Shown here: piece after piece, positions 5,397 through 6,768 of the stretch
Layout of the letters: every line of letters begins with the position of its first letter
How positions within the stretch are numbered: position 1 is the stretch's first letter
Source of the DNA: Vulcanimicrobiota bacterium
GTDB lineage: Bacteria; Vulcanimicrobiota; Vulcanimicrobiia; Vulcanimicrobiales; Vulcanimicrobiaceae
Reading direction: 5' to 3'
DNA length: 6,768 nt
Assembly (NCBI GenBank): GCA_030043675.1
Contig: JASHXG010000172.1
Location: 1 to 6,768, forward strand
The notes under the pieces: generated by a model
Told to the model about the DNA's origin: nothing
What the model saw: the letters and a program-made list of their open reading frames with translations, nothing else
Databases searched by the model: none
Program-made: the position numbers and the translations under genes

Positions 5397-6230
5397 ATGG
5401 AGCACGACGAGGCCCTCCGCGAGGCGCTGGTTTCGCATCTGCAGCGCGCCGGCGTTCTGCACCTTCCGAGCGTAGCGGCAGCGATGCGAACGGTCCCGCG
5501 TCACCGCTTCATTCCGGCGGCGCCGCTCGAGTACGCGTACGCCGACCGCGCGATCGCGATCAAGATGCACGGCGACGAGATCGTCTCGTCGATTTCGCAG
5601 CCCGGGATGATCGCGCAGATGCTGGAGCTGCTCGACCCCGCGGCCGGCAGCCGCGTTCTGGAGATCGGGACCGGAAGCGGCTACAACGCCGCCCTCCTGG
5701 CGCACATCGTCGGGCCGCACGGTCGCGTCACGACGATCGATCTCGACGGTGAGCTGGTCGAACGCGCGCGCACGTTGTTGCGAGAGGTAGGCTGCGCGAA
5801 CGTTGAGGTCATCGCCGCGGACGGCGCCGGCGATATCGTCGAACGCGCGCGCTTCGATCGGATCATCGTGACGGCACGAACCCAGGACATCGCCCAAACC
5901 TGGTGGGACGCGTTGGAAGATGGGGCACGCCTGGTCGTTCCGCTCCGTCTCGAGGGCGCAGGCGAATATGCCGTCGGATTCGTGCGGCGCGAGCACCGCC
6001 TGGTGAGCGTAGGCGTACACCCCTGCGCATTCATCGCGCTGCGCGGTGAAGCACAGGCCGGCGGCGACGTCTTCTACCGCGACCCCGCTCAGCGCGTGAT
6101 CCCGGCTTGCGTTCGGCCGATCGAAAGCGTCATCGCCGTGCGTGGCGCGGATGCGACGGCCGCATTACTCGAAGAAGCCGACATCGTCGTTGCCGGCTCG
6201 GTAACTCTCTTCGCGATTACCTTTAGTTAA
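5397..6230 (+). CDS. pcm: Protein-L-isoaspartate O-methyltransferase, long form
   Basis: Methylates isoaspartyl residues in aged proteins with S-adenosylmethionine, starting their repair in the cytosol. From ATG at 5397 the protein has 277 residues. The family-defining SSISQPGM lies at 64-71, SAM-binding motif I VLEIGTGSGYNAALL at 87-101, the acidic end of beta 2 at Asp115-Asp117 (TIDLD), and post-motif FDRIIVTA (153-160) then GARLVVPLR (176-184). E. coli Pcm has about 208 residues; this one carries an extra C-terminal part (about 210-277) that includes PCAFIALRG, reminiscent of the longer actinobacterial proteins. An in-frame ATG at 5304 would add 31 unlike residues and overlap the divergent zinc-ribbon gene, so it is rejected. 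The 3' end stops 5 bp from the convergent ferredoxin gene. Confidence 0.92.
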   Translation: MEHDEALREALVSHLQRAGVLHLPSVAAAMRTVPRHRFIPAAPLEYAYADRAIAIKMHGDEIVSSISQPGMIAQMLELLDPAAGSRVLEIGTGSGYNAALLAHIVGPHGRVTTIDLDGELVERARTLLREVGCANVEVIAADGAGDIVERARFDRIIVTARTQDIAQTWWDALEDGARLVVPLRLEGAGEYAVGFVRREHRLVSVGVHPCAFIALRGEAQAGGDVFYRDPAQRVIPACVRPIESVIAVRGADATAALLEEADIVVAGSVTLFAITFS

Positions 6231-6235
6231 GCGTG

Positions 6236-6478
6236 TTATTTCTTGAAGTAGTCGGCGTTGATCTCCGTGTACTGCTGCCACTTCTCCGGGACGTCCGAGT
6301 CGGCAAAGATCGCCTCGACCGGACAAGCCGAAACGCAGGCCCCACAATCGATGCAGACTTCCGGATCGATGTAGAGCATCTCGTCCTCGTCCTTGCCGTG
6401 AATGCAGTCGACCGGGCAGACGTCGATGCACGACTTGTCCTTCGTTCCGATGCACGGCTCGGTGATGACGTACGCCAT
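6236..6478 (-). CDS. fdxA: Seven-iron (3Fe-4S/4Fe-4S) ferredoxin
   Basis: A small soluble electron carrier of 80 residues, normal for the family. The cysteines are 9, 17, 21, 25, 42, 45, 48 and 52, both halves ending in CPV. By alignment with Azotobacter FdI (Cys8/16/49 and Cys20/39/42/45), Cys9, Cys17 and Cys52 should hold the 3Fe-4S cluster and Cys21, Cys42, Cys45 and Cys48 the 4Fe-4S cluster, with Cys25 free. The seven-residue gap from Cys9 to Cys17 (CIGTKDKSC) matches the Thermus-type 7Fe ferredoxin and differs from plain 8Fe types. The C-terminus with VPEKWQQYTEIN is also typical. ATG at 6478 is preceded by a strong GGAGGA about 10 nt upstream. Its redox partner is not in the window. It converges on pcm and lies downstream of the GlsB-like gene on the same strand, 57 bp away. 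Confidence 0.95.
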   Translation of the reverse strand: MAYVITEPCIGTKDKSCIDVCPVDCIHGKDEDEMLYIDPEVCIDCGACVSACPVEAIFADSDVPEKWQQYTEINADYFKK

Positions 6479-6489
6479 TGGTTTCAGCT

Positions 6490-6495
6490 TCCTCC
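6490..6495 (-). promoter_or_regulatory. Strong Shine-Dalgarno GGAGGA for the ferredoxin
   Basis: Read leftward, GGAGGA lies about 10 nt before the ATG at 6478. It is the best ribosome-binding site in the window, consistent with high expression, and fixes the start. No clear -35/-10 is seen in the remaining gap up to 6535, so the ferredoxin may be co-transcribed with the upstream gene. Confidence 0.6.
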
Positions 6496-6535
6496 GGTAG
6501 TCGGCGGCACCCTTTCGCGGACTAGTTGCAGGCCG

Positions 6536-6768
6536 CTAGGTCGCCGGGCGGCCGCGAATCGCGCGCAACAGCCATAGTAGCACGATCGCTCCGATGAGGG
6601 CGCAGACGATACTCGGAAGGTTGAAGCCGGTAATGCCCGTGTGACCGAAAAAGCCGTAAATCCAGCCTCCGATCAAGGCGCCTAGAATGCCGACGACGAT
6701 GTCGGCGATGATGCCGCCGGGCGCTTCCCCCGGCACGAGCCAGCGGGCGACCAGCCCAACGATCAACC
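6536..6768 (-). CDS. GlsB/YeaQ/YmgE-family membrane protein (5' end off right edge)
   Basis: A short, glycine-rich integral membrane protein of the family often labelled transglycosylase-associated; its biochemical role is not established and it is frequently linked to stress. About 77 residues are visible. Landmarks are GLVARWLVPGEAPGG near the visible start, a second hydrophobic glycine-rich segment DIVVGILGALIGGWIYG, the GITGFNLPS loop and a last membrane segment IVCALIGAIVLLWLL, then basic residues RAIRGR. Family members are about 80-85 residues with some five residues more at the N-terminus than shown here. The TTG at 6766 is therefore probably an internal leucine codon, with the true start just outside the window. 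It is upstream of the ferredoxin gene on the same strand. Confidence 0.88.
   Translation of the reverse strand, partial: LIVGLVARWLVPGEAPGGIIADIVVGILGALIGGWIYGFFGHTGITGFNLPSIVCALIGAIVLLWLLRAIRGRPAT

Noticed and set aside
5229..6020. 263-codon minus-strand open frame opposite pcm
   Set aside because: It is an Arg/Asp-rich shadow typical of high-GC antisense frames; pcm on the + strand carries all family motifs.

Overview
The window looks like a chromosomal segment of a high-GC, free-living bacterium. Genes are tightly packed, GTG and TTG starts occur next to ATG, and most coding sequence is rich in GC/CG steps. The exported-gene start at the left edge has the layout AAGGAG - CCTGCAGG - GTG. 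The ferredoxin is of the Thermus/Azotobacter seven-iron type, and the sensor kinase is a one-membrane-segment, SenX3-like PhoR. This fits a poorly cultured high-GC lineage, and a candidate phylum such as Eremiobacterota (WPS-2) is one guess, but the phylum cannot be fixed by reading alone. I see no mobile element, CRISPR array, tRNA or rRNA.

Layout, left to right. Positions 1-47 hold the first codons of a leftward gene with a signal-peptide-like start; it leaves the window. Positions 48-384 are non-coding and hold a candidate Pho box (three TTAAG/TTAAC repeats exactly 11 bp apart), two short hairpins and a 29-bp dyad just before the ribosome-binding site of the edge gene. Four leftward genes follow: pstB (385-1176), a PhoR/SenX3-type histidine kinase (1249-2439), a PhoB/PhoP-type response regulator (2436-3176) and a 3-hydroxyisobutyrate-dehydrogenase-family reductase (3154-4035). 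The last three overlap and are probably one transcript read from the reductase towards pstB. Divergent from them is a DhnA-type class I fructose-bisphosphate aldolase (4109-5047, +). It converges on a small membrane protein with a C-terminal Cys4 zinc ribbon (5063-5335, -), which is divergent from a protein-L-isoaspartate methyltransferase (5397-6230, +). That gene converges on a 7Fe ferredoxin (6236-6478, -), and a GlsB/YeaQ-type membrane protein (6536-6768, -) runs off the right edge.

The coherent theme is phosphate starvation: sensor, regulator and the ATPase of the high-affinity phosphate transporter sit together, beside a Pho-box-like array and an exported protein that may be PstS or another Pho-regulated protein. 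The right half is housekeeping: glycolysis/gluconeogenesis, protein repair, electron transfer and a stress-type membrane protein. Nothing here clearly shows a new biological system. The points most worth checking are the regulatory DNA at 48-384, the reductase gene leading the Pho operon, and the small zinc-ribbon membrane protein.
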